A DNA stretch of 64,000 nt from Clostridium sp. UBA4548 (GCF_002387895.1 NZ_DGLI01000044.1:40023-104022); one strand, 5' to 3'. Shown: positions 8,799 to 17,842, counted from the stretch's first letter. Notes: generated from the letters alone by a model not told the origin. A program made the numbers and translations.

Positions 8799-10091
8799 TT
8801 ATAAGGATTTACTGTTTTCTAATATTAGTCCTTTTACTTTTTCATTGATTATTTCAACTTCTAAGTAATCTTTTTGAACTTGAGCTAAACGTTCAGCTGT
8901 TTTTTCCATTTCTTCTCCACCATAATATGCTGCAGCAATTTCTTTTGCTTTATTATTAATTTCTTCTTGAGAAACAGATACATTTTCAGCTTGTGCAATC
9001 TTTCCAATTACTAAATCAGTTTTCACTTTATTAGCCGCTACTTCTTGCATTTGATCTCTGAATTTTTCTTCTGTTGTGTTTGTAAATTTATAGTATGTTT
9101 CAAGATCTAATCCTTGATACTTTAATCTCGTCTCTAAATCTTGAACCATTCCATCAAGTTCTCTATTAATCATTGCTTGTGGAATATCTACTTTTGCATC
9201 CGCAACAACTTTTTCAATAACAGCATTTTCAAATTCTGTTTTTGCTTTTAATTCATTAGCTGATTCTATTTTTTCTCTAATGTCATTTCTTAATTCTTCT
9301 AAAGTTTCAAATTCTGAAACTTCACTTGCAAATGCATCATCGATAGCTGGTAATTCTTTTTTCTTGATTGCTTTTATAGCAACTTCAAATTTTGCTGGTT
9401 TACCATTTAATTCTTCTCTTCCATATTGCTCTGGGAATTTTACATTCACATCTTTAGTTTCTCCAGCTTTTAAGCCAACTAATTGCTCTTCGAAGTTATC
9501 TATAAAAGTACCAGAACCTATTTCTAATTCATAATCCTGTCCTTCTCCACCTTCAAAAGCAACATCATCAACGAAGCCCTTAAAATCTATTACAGCTATA
9601 TCACCTTGCTCAACCTTACCATCTTCTTTTGCTTCTACTCTAGCATTTTGCGTTTGTAATTCTTTTAATCTGTTTTCAACATCCTCTTCTGATACTGTAT
9701 ATGTTTCTTTCTTTACTTCTATACCTTTATATTCACCTAGTTCTACTTCTGGCATAACTGGTACAGTAGCTGTATAAACAAAGTCTTTTCCTTCTCCAAT
9801 TTCAACTACATCTATTGAAGGATAATCCACTGGATTTATATTATTTTCTACTAAAATCTGAGGATATGTAGTCTCATATATAAAGTTTATTGCATCTTCA
9901 TACAATGCTCCTTCTCCATAAAACTTTTTAACTATGTGCATTGGAGCTTTTCCTTTTCTAAAGCCTGGTATGTTAAATCTATTAGCATTTTTAGCATAAG
10001 ATTTCTTTAAAGCCTCATTAAATTTTTCTGCTTCTACTGTTACTTCAAATTTTACAACGTTTTTCTCTAATTTCTCCATTTTAACGTTCAT
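8799..10091 (-). CDS. tig: Trigger factor (ribosome-associated chaperone and prolyl isomerase)
   Basis: Chaperone that binds nascent chains at the ribosome exit. The N-terminal ribosome-docking signature GFRKGKAP is at residues 43-50, followed by an FKBP-type isomerase domain (about 155-240, with the GDIAVIDFKGFVDD strand) and a helical C-terminal chaperone domain. The 430-aa length is standard. The ATG follows AGGAGGAAG. It precedes clpP, as in many Firmicutes. Confidence 0.97.
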   Translation of the reverse strand: MNVKMEKLEKNVVKFEVTVEAEKFNEALKKSYAKNANRFNIPGFRKGKAPMHIVKKFYGEGALYEDAINFIYETTYPQILVENNINPVDYPSIDVVEIGEGKDFVYTATVPVMPEVELGEYKGIEVKKETYTVSEEDVENRLKELQTQNARVEAKEDGKVEQGDIAVIDFKGFVDDVAFEGGEGQDYELEIGSGTFIDNFEEQLVGLKAGETKDVNVKFPEQYGREELNGKPAKFEVAIKAIKKKELPAIDDAFASEVSEFETLEELRNDIREKIESANELKAKTEFENAVIEKVVADAKVDIPQAMINRELDGMVQDLETRLKYQGLDLETYYKFTNTTEEKFRDQMQEVAANKVKTDLVIGKIAQAENVSVSQEEINNKAKEIAAAYYGGEEMEKTAERLAQVQKDYLEVEIINEKVKGLILENSKSL

Positions 10092-10294
10092 TGTTTCTTC
10101 CTCCTAATAACTGACTATATATTCATTATAACATTATAACATAAATTGCATAAATTACATAGTATTGGTTCTACATATTTTAATTATTAGATATAATACT
10201 AGCTAATTTTGAAATTTATATTTGTATAGAAATACACTTAATAAATTATACAATAAGTTTATCCATATTTACAAGTTTTTTTCATAGATTATAA

Positions 10295-11104
10295 TTACAT
10301 GGTTATATTACCATGTATATCAACGTACATAGTTTTATTATCAATATTTAATGTAAGACCTTTAGATGTTATGTCACCAAACTGAATATTGCTTCCTTTA
10401 ATCTTGGAATAGCTCTTATGCTGTGTTGTTGTTGTATCAATAATCCACAAATACTTTGTTCCACTATTATTAATCCAAGGCAAGTTGCTAACATATGCAA
10501 TATGTGTGTCATCTATAAATGTAGGATTCTCTAACCAAATATAGCTTGGGAATCTCGTTAGTACTGTTTCCTTTTTAAAAATTTCCTTTTTAGTTGAAAC
10601 ATATTCCTCTTTGGTAATATTAGATATATTCTTATTTAAGTCCGCAATATATAAGTCCTGTGTCTTACTATCTGAAATTACTACCTTTTCTTTTGAAGGA
10701 GATATATTGTAACTAATTTTCCCATTACCAGTAACTGCCTTTATCTCTTTCTTATCACCATTTACTTTATACACTATATTTACACTTTCATTTGATTTTA
10801 AGTTTAAGACGAATTGTTCCTCAGCTAAAATTGGTTTTGTTTCAGCTTCCGTACTTGGAGCTACTTCATTTTCTTTTCCCTGTTCATTTGATTTGTTTGG
10901 ATCTTCTACTGTTTTTTTATTTTCTTTTGAAAACACAGATATAATAGAAGTTTTGATATTTGAGGTAATCCCCTTAAAACTACTACTAAAAATTACAACT
11001 AAGAATATTATTATTATAACAGATATTGCTGTTGCATATCTAATCCTTCTTTTTCTTAATTGGTTACGATAATTTCTGCTAAACATACTAGGTTTTCTAC
11101 CCAC
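10295..11104 (-). CDS. Membrane-anchored extracytoplasmic protein of unknown function
   Basis: Not recognised. A basic N terminus (RNQLRKRRIRY) is followed by one membrane helix (about residues 24-43), then an acidic, low-complexity linker rich in Glu, Thr and Asn, and a beta-rich region of about 170 residues. That region has strands such as YLWIIDTTT and IAYVSNLPW and resembles a partial beta-propeller (TolB-like). Topology is therefore N-in with the C-terminal domain outside. The start was set at GTG 11104 because GGAGGG lies seven bases before it; the in-frame ATGs at 11128 and 11119 lie on or before that site. It is monocistronic. A role in the cell envelope is only inferred from topology. 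Confidence 0.7.
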   Translation of the reverse strand: MGRKPSMFSRNYRNQLRKRRIRYATAISVIIIIFLVVIFSSSFKGITSNIKTSIISVFSKENKKTVEDPNKSNEQGKENEVAPSTEAETKPILAEEQFVLNLKSNESVNIVYKVNGDKKEIKAVTGNGKISYNISPSKEKVVISDSKTQDLYIADLNKNISNITKEEYVSTKKEIFKKETVLTRFPSYIWLENPTFIDDTHIAYVSNLPWINNSGTKYLWIIDTTTTQHKSYSKIKGSNIQFGDITSKGLTLNIDNKTMYVDIHGNITM

Positions 11105-11576
11105 AAGAAATCCCTCCATTAAATTCATATTATACTTTCCCTTATGACTTTAAGAGTTTTAACTCATCAACATACCCTTAATATAGTAACATTTATAATA
11201 TATGTAATCAAATTTATTATACCTCAAATTTATTAATATTAGTATTTTTTTAATGAATTACTTTCAAAAATAAACTTTACCCACTGTTTCACCTTTAATT
11301 TACCTTATATTAATTTTATTTATTCAATTTTATCCTTTTAATATTGCTGTATCAAAATTTAGTTATGCTGTTCTATTATGAACTAAATTCAATTTAATAT
11401 TTTTTACTAATATCTTCATATATATATTTTTAAATAACACCTTCACATTTTATTTCTAAACAGACTGATGTTTCTAGCTTAATTTAAATTTATATTTGTT
11501 TCCATCTCATTTTATAATTGGCATTCATTTTAAAATTTTCTGAATATATTATTCTTGTAAAAAATACTTGAAAGAA

Positions 11577-11610
11577 ATCTGTTTCAGTTATACAATTATA
11601 ACAGACAGAT
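11577..11610. promoter_or_regulatory. Candidate operator palindrome upstream of pflB
   Basis: ATCTGT...GTTATA CAAT TATAAC...ACAGAT forms a centred 6+6-bp palindrome with outer arms offset by two bases. It lies about 85 bases before the pflB -35 element. No known regulator is assigned. Confidence 0.35.
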
Positions 11611-11693
11611 AATTATTAAGCTAAAATACTTTATTTTGTATTTTATACTATATTAACTGTTATATTTAACAAGTAAACTGTTATATAAAACCC

Positions 11694-11722
11694 TTTACTT
11701 GTTTACATAAATAGGTTATAAT
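11694..11722 (+). promoter_or_regulatory. Promoter of pflB
   Basis: TTTACT (11694-11699), a 17-base spacer and a perfect TATAAT (11717-11722) form a sigma-A-type promoter 55 bases before the pflB ATG. The -35 element is inside the right arm of a 10-bp inverted repeat (AACAAGTAAA at 11669-11678 with TTTACTTGTT at 11694-11703), a plausible repressor site. Confidence 0.65.
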
Positions 11723-11776
11723 AATAATTATTAACAAGTAATTATTATTAAATCACATTGCATAGGAGGAACACAA

Positions 11777-14005
11777 ATGTTTAAACAATGGGAAGGCTTC
11801 AAAGGCGAACTTTGGCAAGAACAAATTGACGTAAGAGAATTTATTCAAAAGAACTACAGCTTATATGAGGGAGATGATAGTTTCCTTGTTGGTAAGTCAG
11901 AAAAAACTGCTAAAGTATGGGATAAAGCTCATGCTCTAATATTAGAAGAAATAAAAAAAGGAATTATAGATGTTGAGGTTAATGAAGTTTCAGGCATTAA
12001 CAATTATGCAGCTGGATATATTGACAAAGACAACGAGGTAATTGTTGGACTTCAAACAGATGCTCCATTAAAAAGAATCGTTAATCCATTTGGTGGATAT
12101 AGAATGGTTCAAAACTCACTTGAATCTTATGGATATCAAATAAATCCTGAAATAGATAAGTATTTCAGTAAATATAGAAAAACTCACAACCAAGGAGTAT
12201 TCGATGCTTATACAGCTGATATGAAAGCTGCAAGAAGCGCAGGATTAATTACTGGCCTTCCAGATGCTTATGGAAGAGGAAGAATCATAGGTGACTATAG
12301 AAGATTAGCTCTATATGGTATTGATTTCTTAGTAGAAATGAAAAAGCAAGATGCTAAAAACTTAACAGGTCATACAACTGATGAAATGATAAGATTAAGA
12401 GAAGAACTATCTGAGCAAATAAGAGCATTACAAGAAATTAAAGCTATGGCTGCATCTTATGGTGTTGATATTTCTAACCCTGCAACTACTGCTAGAGAAG
12501 CAGTTCAGTTCTTATATTTCGGTTACTTAGCAGCTATAAAAGAAAATAACGGTGCTGCAATGTCACTTGGAAGAGTTACTACTTTCTTAGATATATTCAT
12601 TGAAAGAGATCTTCAAAATGGTGTTATTACTGAAGAAGAAGCTCAAGAAATGGTTGATCAATTTGTAATTAAATTAAGACTTGCAAGACATTTAAGAACT
12701 CCAGAATACAATGATTTATTTGCTGGAGATCCTAACTGGATTACTGAGTGCTTAGGTGGAGTTAGTGTAAATGGTAAACCACTTGTAACTAAGACTTCAT
12801 TCAGATTCTTACACACTCTAATTAACTTAAACCCAGCACCAGAACCAAATATGACAGTTCTTTGGTCAGAAAAATTACCAGAAAACTTCAAGAAGTACTG
12901 TGCTAAAATGTCTATTTTAACAGACTCAATTCAATATGAGAATGATGATGTTATGAGACCTGTTTACGGGGATGATTATGGTATAGCTTGCTGTGTATCT
13001 GCTATGGAACTTGGTAAGAGAATGCAGTTCTTCGGAGCTAGAGCTAACCTTGCTAAATCATTACTTTATGCTATCAACGGTGGCGTAGATGAAAAAACTT
13101 TCAAAAAAGTTTGTAACGTAGTATCTCCAATAACAGATGAAGTTCTTGATTACAAAACAGTTAAGGCTAACTATTGGAAAGTACTTGAATATGTAGCTGA
13201 ATTATACGCTAACACAATGAACACAATTCACTATATGCATGATAAATACGCTTATGAAGCAGGTCAAATGGCATTACATGATACAAAGATCAAAAGATTT
13301 ATGGCATTCGGAGCCGCTGGTTTATCAGTTGTAGCTGACTCTTTAAGTGCTATTAAATACGCAAAAGTTACTCCAATTAGAAATGAACAAGGAATTGCTA
13401 TAGACTTCAAAATTGAAGGCGAATTCCCTAAGTATGGTAACGATGATGATAAAGTAGATGACATTGCTGTTGAAGTTGTTAAGAAATTCTCTGATGAGCT
13501 TAAGAAACATCCATTATATAGAGATGCTGAGCATTCATTATCAATATTAACAATCACTTCTAACGTTGTATACGGTAAGAAAACTGGTTCTACTCCAGAT
13601 GGAAGAAAAGATGGAGAACCATTTGCACCAGGTGCTAACCCAATGCATGGAAGAGATGAAAACGGAGCATTAGCATCACTTAACTCAGTTGCTAAAATTC
13701 CATACAGAAACTACTGCCAAGATGGAGTTTCTAATACATTCACAATTGTTCCAGATGCTCTTGGAAAAGATGAAGATACAAGAATAAACAATTTAGTATC
13801 AATAATGGATGGATATTTCGGACAAAGCGCTTTCCACTTAAATGTTAACGTACTTAACAGAGCAATGCTTTTAGATGCTGTAGAGCACCCAGAAAATTAT
13901 CCTACTTTAACTATAAGAGTTTCAGGTTATGCTGTTAACTTTAACAGATTAACTAAAGCTCAACAAATGGAAGTTATAAGCAGAACTTTCCATGAAACTA
14001 TGTAG
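11777..14005 (+). CDS. pflB: Formate C-acetyltransferase (pyruvate formate-lyase)
   Basis: Glycyl-radical enzyme converting pyruvate and CoA to acetyl-CoA and formate under anaerobic conditions. The active-site pair C405-C406 (ACCVSAMELG) and the C-terminal glycyl-radical motif RVSGYAVNF with Gly717 are present, and the 742-aa length is normal. The ATG has an AGGAGG site. Codon use is that of a highly expressed gene. The activase pflA follows 199 bases downstream, across a structured spacer. It is the only gene here with a near-consensus plus-strand promoter and flanking repeats, fitting strong control. Confidence 0.97.
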   Translation: MFKQWEGFKGELWQEQIDVREFIQKNYSLYEGDDSFLVGKSEKTAKVWDKAHALILEEIKKGIIDVEVNEVSGINNYAAGYIDKDNEVIVGLQTDAPLKRIVNPFGGYRMVQNSLESYGYQINPEIDKYFSKYRKTHNQGVFDAYTADMKAARSAGLITGLPDAYGRGRIIGDYRRLALYGIDFLVEMKKQDAKNLTGHTTDEMIRLREELSEQIRALQEIKAMAASYGVDISNPATTAREAVQFLYFGYLAAIKENNGAAMSLGRVTTFLDIFIERDLQNGVITEEEAQEMVDQFVIKLRLARHLRTPEYNDLFAGDPNWITECLGGVSVNGKPLVTKTSFRFLHTLINLNPAPEPNMTVLWSEKLPENFKKYCAKMSILTDSIQYENDDVMRPVYGDDYGIACCVSAMELGKRMQFFGARANLAKSLLYAINGGVDEKTFKKVCNVVSPITDEVLDYKTVKANYWKVLEYVAELYANTMNTIHYMHDKYAYEAGQMALHDTKIKRFMAFGAAGLSVVADSLSAIKYAKVTPIRNEQGIAIDFKIEGEFPKYGNDDDKVDDIAVEVVKKFSDELKKHPLYRDAEHSLSILTITSNVVYGKKTGSTPDGRKDGEPFAPGANPMHGRDENGALASLNSVAKIPYRNYCQDGVSNTFTIVPDALGKDEDTRINNLVSIMDGYFGQSAFHLNVNVLNRAMLLDAVEHPENYPTLTIRVSGYAVNFNRLTKAQQMEVISRTFHETM

Positions 14006-14079
14006 TTTAAATTAATTATTGTAAATATAATATATAAATTTAGGATGAATTGTCCTAAGTGTACAGTGCGAAGTACCTG

Positions 14080-14110
14080 TTTTAATACAGGTGCTTCTGC
14101 TGTATTAAAA
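14080..14110 (+). repeat. Intercistronic hairpin 1 (pflB-pflA)
   Basis: TTTTAATACAG (14080-14090) pairs perfectly with CTGTATTAAAA (14100-14110) across a 9-base loop. An overlapping smaller hairpin (CCTGT/ACAGG) competes for the left arm. There is no U tract. Confidence 0.6.
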
Positions 14111-14112
14111 AT

Positions 14113-14163
14113 TTCATTTCATACTAAAGTAAAAATATAGTTTTTATTTCAGTATGAAATGAA
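14113..14163 (+). repeat. Intercistronic long hairpin 2 (pflB-pflA)
   Basis: TTCATTTCATACT (14113-14125) pairs perfectly with AGTATGAAATGAA (14151-14163). After one mismatch the stem continues for about nine pairs to a TATAG loop, giving about 22 pairs in all. No U tract follows, so it is probably not a terminator; an RNase III processing site or mRNA 3'-end stabiliser is more likely. Confidence 0.65.
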
Positions 14164-14204
14164 CCATGGACTCAAGTATTCCTATAAATAAGGAGGAATA
14201 AATT

Positions 14205-14954
14205 ATGATTAAAGGAAGAATACATTCAATAGAAAGCATGGGACTTGTAGATGGTCCTGGTATTAGAACTGTAGTGTTTATTCAAGGTTGCAAATTAAGA
14301 TGTGCATATTGCCATAATCCTGATACTTGGAATTTAAATAGTGGTATTGAAGTTACTCCTGAGGAAGTAATGAAAAAAATCCTCAGATTTAAACCATATT
14401 TCTCCCGTTCTGGTGGCGGAGTTACCTTTTCTGGTGGAGATCCTTTAGTTCAGCCAGCGTTTCTATTAGAAATGCTTAAATTATGCAAGGCTAATGGAAT
14501 TCACACTGCAATTGATACTGCTGGATATGGTGATGGCAACTATGATGAGATATTAAAATATACCGACCTAGTACTACTTGATATTAAGCATATAAACAGC
14601 GATGGCTATGTAGTTCTAACTGGAAGAGACACAAAAGATGTAAATACATTTCTTGAAGCCCTACGCCGCTCTAAAACTAGAGTTTGGGTTAGACATGTAG
14701 TGGTACCTGGGTATACAGATACAGAAGATCATATGAAAAAGATTGCAGAAATAATTACAAATGAAGTTCCAAATGTAGATAAAATTGAGCTCCTTCCCTA
14801 TCATGTGTTAGGCGTAAATAAATATGAAAAGCTAGGAATTAGCTACAGATTAGACGGAGTTGAACCAATGAATAAAGAAAAGGTAAAACAACTTCAAGAT
14901 TATTTAGTATCTCTAGTTAACTCAGATTCTAAAACAAACACTAAAATATCTTAA
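14205..14954 (+). CDS. pflA: Pyruvate formate-lyase activating enzyme (radical SAM)
   Basis: Radical-SAM activase that abstracts hydrogen from the glycine of PflB. The [4Fe-4S] motif C-x3-C-x2-C is at C29, C33 and C36, followed by the GGD-type SAM-binding stretch (FSGGDPL) and the LDIKH motif. The 249-aa length is typical. The ATG has an AAGGAGGA site. It lies in the same direction behind pflB, separated by large hairpins that may keep its level below that of PflB; a terminator follows. Confidence 0.97.
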   Translation: MIKGRIHSIESMGLVDGPGIRTVVFIQGCKLRCAYCHNPDTWNLNSGIEVTPEEVMKKILRFKPYFSRSGGGVTFSGGDPLVQPAFLLEMLKLCKANGIHTAIDTAGYGDGNYDEILKYTDLVLLDIKHINSDGYVVLTGRDTKDVNTFLEALRRSKTRVWVRHVVVPGYTDTEDHMKKIAEIITNEVPNVDKIELLPYHVLGVNKYEKLGISYRLDGVEPMNKEKVKQLQDYLVSLVNSDSKTNTKIS

Positions 14955-14975
14955 CAATAATATACTCTAAATAAT

Positions 14976-15018
14976 AAAGCCATGACTCAAAGAGATTCAT
15001 GGCTTTAACCATTTTTTT
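14976..15018 (+). terminator. Intrinsic terminator after pflA
   Basis: AAAGCCATGA pairs perfectly with TCATGGCTTT (14997-15006), followed by a seven-T run at 15012-15018. Confidence 0.85.
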
Positions 15019-15119
15019 CCACATTATCCACAATTTTATCCACATTTTGGTAATAACTTTCCTTATATATAATATACTAGTCCACTATGACATTTATTCT
15101 TGGTGTTACTATTTTTTTG

Positions 15120-15148
15120 TTTACTTATATTTTTTTTTGTGAGATAAT
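15120..15148 (+). promoter_or_regulatory. Promoter of the 149-aa protein gene
   Basis: TTTACT (15120-15125), 17 bases, GATAAT (15143-15148), located 73 bases before the start codon. Confidence 0.5.
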
Positions 15149-15220
15149 ATGAATAAATAATATTTAAATATTTTGAAAATATTTAATAACTTTATACTTT
15201 CTAAGGGGGACTTTGTAATA

Positions 15221-15670
15221 ATGAGAAACAACGCTTTAGCTTTTGAAAAATACATAGGTGAACATGAAATTCATATGAACAAAGGTATGAATGTAGAAGA
15301 TTTTACTATTTTTACTTTTCCTGAAAAAGTAGTTATTGACGGTGTAGAGAGACCCGTATTAGGCGGTGGTGCTGAAAGAAGAGCTGTAATAGCCCTAAGA
15401 GATGATGACACTTTAGCAGATATATTCTGTTTTCATATCGCTACTGTTCCAAATGATGAAAGCAAAAAAACTTTATTATATAAGCTATTCAACGAATTGA
15501 ATTCAACTTACAAATATATCAGTTTTTATGAAGATCAAAATGTTGTTAGTTCAAAAATATGTATACCGTTTAATAATAACTTTGATGCAGAATTAGTTTT
15601 TGAAATGCTAGCAGTAATTTTTCAAGCTGCAGAACAAGAATATCCAAGAATTATGGCACGTATAAAGTAA
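15221..15670 (+). CDS. Small soluble protein of unknown function (149 aa)
   Basis: Not recognised with certainty. It is a soluble alpha/beta protein with no signal peptide or membrane helix. The pattern is a short N-terminal strand pair, a central beta-rich stretch, and a C-terminal helix ending ELVFEMLAVIFQAAEQEYPRI. The fold pattern recalls YbjN-like or secretion-chaperone-like domains, but this is a guess. The start was set at the ATG 15221, which follows AAGGGGGA; a TTG at 15173 in the same frame lacks a ribosome site. It has its own promoter and terminator and is therefore monocistronic. Confidence 0.75.
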   Translation: MRNNALAFEKYIGEHEIHMNKGMNVEDFTIFTFPEKVVIDGVERPVLGGGAERRAVIALRDDDTLADIFCFHIATVPNDESKKTLLYKLFNELNSTYKYISFYEDQNVVSSKICIPFNNNFDAELVFEMLAVIFQAAEQEYPRIMARIK

Positions 15671-15675
15671 TTTTT

Positions 15676-15707
15676 AGCTCATATTTGTATATGAGCTTTT
15701 ATTTTTG
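15676..15707 (+). terminator. Intrinsic terminator
   Basis: AGCTCATAT pairs with ATATGAGCT over a TTGT loop, followed by a T-rich tract, directly after the 149-aa gene. Confidence 0.85.
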
Positions 15708-15737
15708 GTTATATTTACTATTTTCTTCACTTTTACT

Positions 15738-15767
15738 TTGATTTAGTATAGGATTATAGGTTATACT
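15738..15767 (+). promoter_or_regulatory. Promoter of the AI-2E-family permease gene
   Basis: TTGATT (15738-15743), an 18-base spacer and TATACT (15762-15767), 40 bases before the TTG start. Confidence 0.45.
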
Positions 15768-15806
15768 TATAGTATTATAAACTTTATTGTACAAGGAGGT
15801 ATTTAA

Positions 15807-16892
15807 TTGTTTAAGAATGATAAATTAATTCCCGGATTAATTATTATAAATTTGTGTTTACTAATTATTTTCTTAATTAGTAAAATGCCCTTTATCTTTA
15901 CACCCTTTCGAACTATTATAAGTGCAATGTTTATTCCAATGGTGTTAGCTATCTTTCTTTACTATATGGTAAGACCAGTCAAAAGACAACTTGAAAAATT
16001 CAAAATATCTAGTGTATGGTCTACTGCCATATCTATCCTTTTAATTATAGGATTGCTGATTTATATAATTACCTATTCATCTTCAATCATAGCATCTGAG
16101 GGACAAAGTTTAGTTAACACCTTAACAAGCTCTGTACAAAGCATTAACAATAAATATAGCTACATATACCCTCAATTAAACGAGTATTTTAATATTAATG
16201 ATGCTATACAAAGAGCTATAAATTTTATTTCTAACTCTTTTGCTGACATTAGTAAAAATGTATTTGCTGTAGCAAGTTCTATAGGTAACTTTTTTACACA
16301 AGCCATATTAATTCCTATTATAATGTTTTATATATTAAAGGATGATAGAAGAATTTACGATACTTTTTCTTCTATGCTACCTTCTAAAATAAAGTCTTTT
16401 ACCCTTAAAATACTACATGAAGTTGATACAGTTTTAAAACAGTATATTACTTCTCAGGTAATGGTAGCTTCTGTTATAGGGATCTTAATGTTTATAGGCT
16501 ATATGATTATTAGAATGCCTAACGCACTTGTATTAGCGTTATTTTCCTTGATAACAGCTTTTATTCCCTTTTTAGGAGTAATACTAGGAATCCTACCTGC
16601 CTTGCTTATAGCCTTCAGTATGGGCTTTGGTATGATAGTTAAAATACTTATTCTAACCGTAATTGTTCAACAACTCGAAGGTAATGTTATAACTCCAAAT
16701 ATAACCGGTAACCAACTTCATATGCATCCACTTACAACAATTTTAGTAGTTACTGTTAGTGTCTATTTTGGTGGATTCTTAGCTGCCTTCCTCGCTGTTC
16801 CTATATATAATATTATAAAAATTATTATTAAAAATATATATGATTATTATTCTAGCAAGAATAATTCTACCATTGATATAGGAACTAAATAG
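15807..16892 (+). CDS. AI-2E family transporter (PerM/YtvI-like permease)
   Basis: Integral membrane protein of 361 aa with about eight hydrophobic segments. It has the family arrangement: paired helices at the N terminus, a soluble helical insert (about 100-150), then a dense C-terminal helix bundle containing the conserved stretch LLPALLIAFSMG and QQLEGNVITPNI. The family includes quorum-signal exporters and sporulation or Na+/H+-linked proteins, so the substrate cannot be assigned. It starts with TTG behind a perfect AAGGAGG seven bases away. It is monocistronic with a strong terminator. Confidence 0.9.
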   Translation: MFKNDKLIPGLIIINLCLLIIFLISKMPFIFTPFRTIISAMFIPMVLAIFLYYMVRPVKRQLEKFKISSVWSTAISILLIIGLLIYIITYSSSIIASEGQSLVNTLTSSVQSINNKYSYIYPQLNEYFNINDAIQRAINFISNSFADISKNVFAVASSIGNFFTQAILIPIIMFYILKDDRRIYDTFSSMLPSKIKSFTLKILHEVDTVLKQYITSQVMVASVIGILMFIGYMIIRMPNALVLALFSLITAFIPFLGVILGILPALLIAFSMGFGMIVKILILTVIVQQLEGNVITPNITGNQLHMHPLTTILVVTVSVYFGGFLAAFLAVPIYNIIKIIIKNIYDYYSSKNNSTIDIGTK

Positions 16893-16897
16893 CTAAT

Positions 16898-16937
16898 AAA
16901 ACTAAGGATTTTATGATAATCCTTAGTTTTATTTTTG
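16898..16937 (+). terminator. Intrinsic terminator after the permease gene
   Basis: A 13-bp perfect stem (16898-16910 with 16918-16930) followed by ATTTTT. Confidence 0.85.
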
Positions 16938-17019
16938 CCTAAATAATGAATTAGTTAATTTTCTTCTAGAACTAACAAGCGGCTTTAACCTTAACAAAAT
17001 AATGCTTATTAAGCCAAAT

Positions 17020-17064
17020 AAAAAAGCTTATAATTATATATCAAAATATAATTATAAGCTTTTT
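17020..17064 (-). terminator. Terminator of the tRNA array
   Basis: A 19-bp perfect stem (17021-17039 with 17046-17064) with A5/T5 ends lies about 70 bases past the last tRNA. It is symmetrical and could also back up termination from the plus strand. Confidence 0.8.
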
Positions 17065-17131
17065 ACTCATATGTAATTTAAAGTTTATAGTATTATATAA
17101 ATAACTCCTAAACTTTAATATTTATTCTTAT

Positions 17132-17208
17132 TGGTGCACCCAACAGGGATCGAACCTGTCACCTTTGGATTCGAAGTCCAGCGCTCTATCCAGATGAGCT
17201 ATGGGTGC
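17132..17208 (-). tRNA. tRNA-Arg (anticodon TCG)
   Basis: Full cloverleaf on the minus strand with encoded CCA. The anticodon loop is CTTCGAA, so the anticodon is TCG, reading CGA. It is the last gene of the array. The start at G1 gives a 7-bp acceptor stem (GCACCCA/TGGGTGC). Confidence 0.93.
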
Positions 17209-17315
17209 ATGACTATAAAAAAAAATTGCCGTAGCAATATGATATTTCTTTTTACATTAAAACTCATCTTAATTATTTCAAACAGAATTTATAATAAACC
17301 CCACAAAAAGTTAAA

Positions 17316-17389
17316 TGGAGCGGGTGAAGGGAATCGAACCCTCGTAACTAGCTTGGAAGGCTAGCACTCTACCATTGAGTTACACCCGC
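17316..17389 (-). tRNA. tRNA-Gly (anticodon TCC), copy 1
   Basis: Cloverleaf with acceptor GCGGGTG/CACCCGC, anticodon loop CTTCCAA and encoded CCA. The sequence is identical to the copies at 17569 and 18167. A spacer of about 107 bases separates it from tRNA-Arg(TCG). Confidence 0.95.
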
Positions 17390-17403
17390 ATAATGTATAT
17401 TTG

Positions 17404-17479
17404 TGGTCGGGGTGACAGGGATTGAACCTGCGACCTCATGGTCCCAAACCACGCGCGCTCCCATCTGCGCTACACCCCG
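17404..17479 (-). tRNA. tRNA-Pro (anticodon TGG), copy 1
   Basis: Cloverleaf starting with C1 (CGGGGTG/CACCCCG), anticodon loop TTTGGGA, encoded CCA. Identical to the copy at 18254. Confidence 0.95.
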
Positions 17480-17486
17480 ATACATT

Positions 17487-17563
<77 letters not shown>

Positions 17564-17568
17564 ATTTT

Positions 17569-17642
17569 TGGAGCGGGTGAAGGGAATCGAACCCTCGTAA
17601 CTAGCTTGGAAGGCTAGCACTCTACCATTGAGTTACACCCGC
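17569..17642 (-). tRNA. tRNA-Gly (anticodon TCC), copy 2
   Basis: Same sequence as the copy at 17316, with encoded CCA, five bases from tRNA-Arg(TCT). Confidence 0.95.
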
Positions 17643-17645
17643 ATA

Positions 17646-17720
17646 TGGAGCGGAAGACGAGATTCGAACTCGCGACGTTCACCTTGGCAAGGTGACGCTC
17701 TACCACTGAGCCACTCCCGC
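17646..17720 (-). tRNA. tRNA-Gly (anticodon GCC)
   Basis: Cloverleaf GCGGGAG/CTTCCGC (one G-U pair), anticodon loop TTGCCAA, encoded CCA. Only a three-base spacer separates it from tRNA-Gly(TCC). Confidence 0.95.
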
Positions 17721-17751
17721 ATATATTTTAATGGCATTTTTTAAAGTAATA

Positions 17752-17835
17752 TGGTGCAGATGAAGGGAGTCGAACCCCCACGCCGTAGGCGCTAGATCCT
17801 AAGTCTAGTGCGTCTGCCAATTCCGCCACATCTGC
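17752..17835 (-). tRNA. tRNA-Leu (anticodon TAG)
   Basis: Class II tRNA of 84 bases with a long variable arm, anticodon loop CTTAGGA, encoded CCA. Confidence 0.95.
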
Positions 17836-17842
17836 ATATTAC

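Larger units (their letters stand above)
11105..11776. other. Divergent promoter region upstream of pflB
   Basis: No gene is supported. The right half holds the pflB promoter and two sets of repeats: a two-part palindrome at 11577-11610 and the element AACAAGTAA, present at 11669 and 11733 and inverted at 11694-11703. The left half is featureless AT-rich DNA that should contain the promoter of the membrane-anchored protein. Confidence 0.5.

Noticed and set aside
11660..11680. Possible Rex redox-repressor box upstream of pflB
   Set aside because: The TGTTA and TTAACA half-sites are present, but the spacing between them is 3 bases, not that of the known TTGTTAA-N4-TTAACAA pattern.
12658..12891. 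Antisense ORFs inside pflB and other genes
   Set aside because: They are shadows produced by the codon bias of the long genes, without ribosome sites or family resemblance.
14041..14110. ZTP (pfl motif) riboswitch, often near pfl genes
   Set aside because: The conserved GC-rich core of the pfl motif is not present either here or upstream of pflB.
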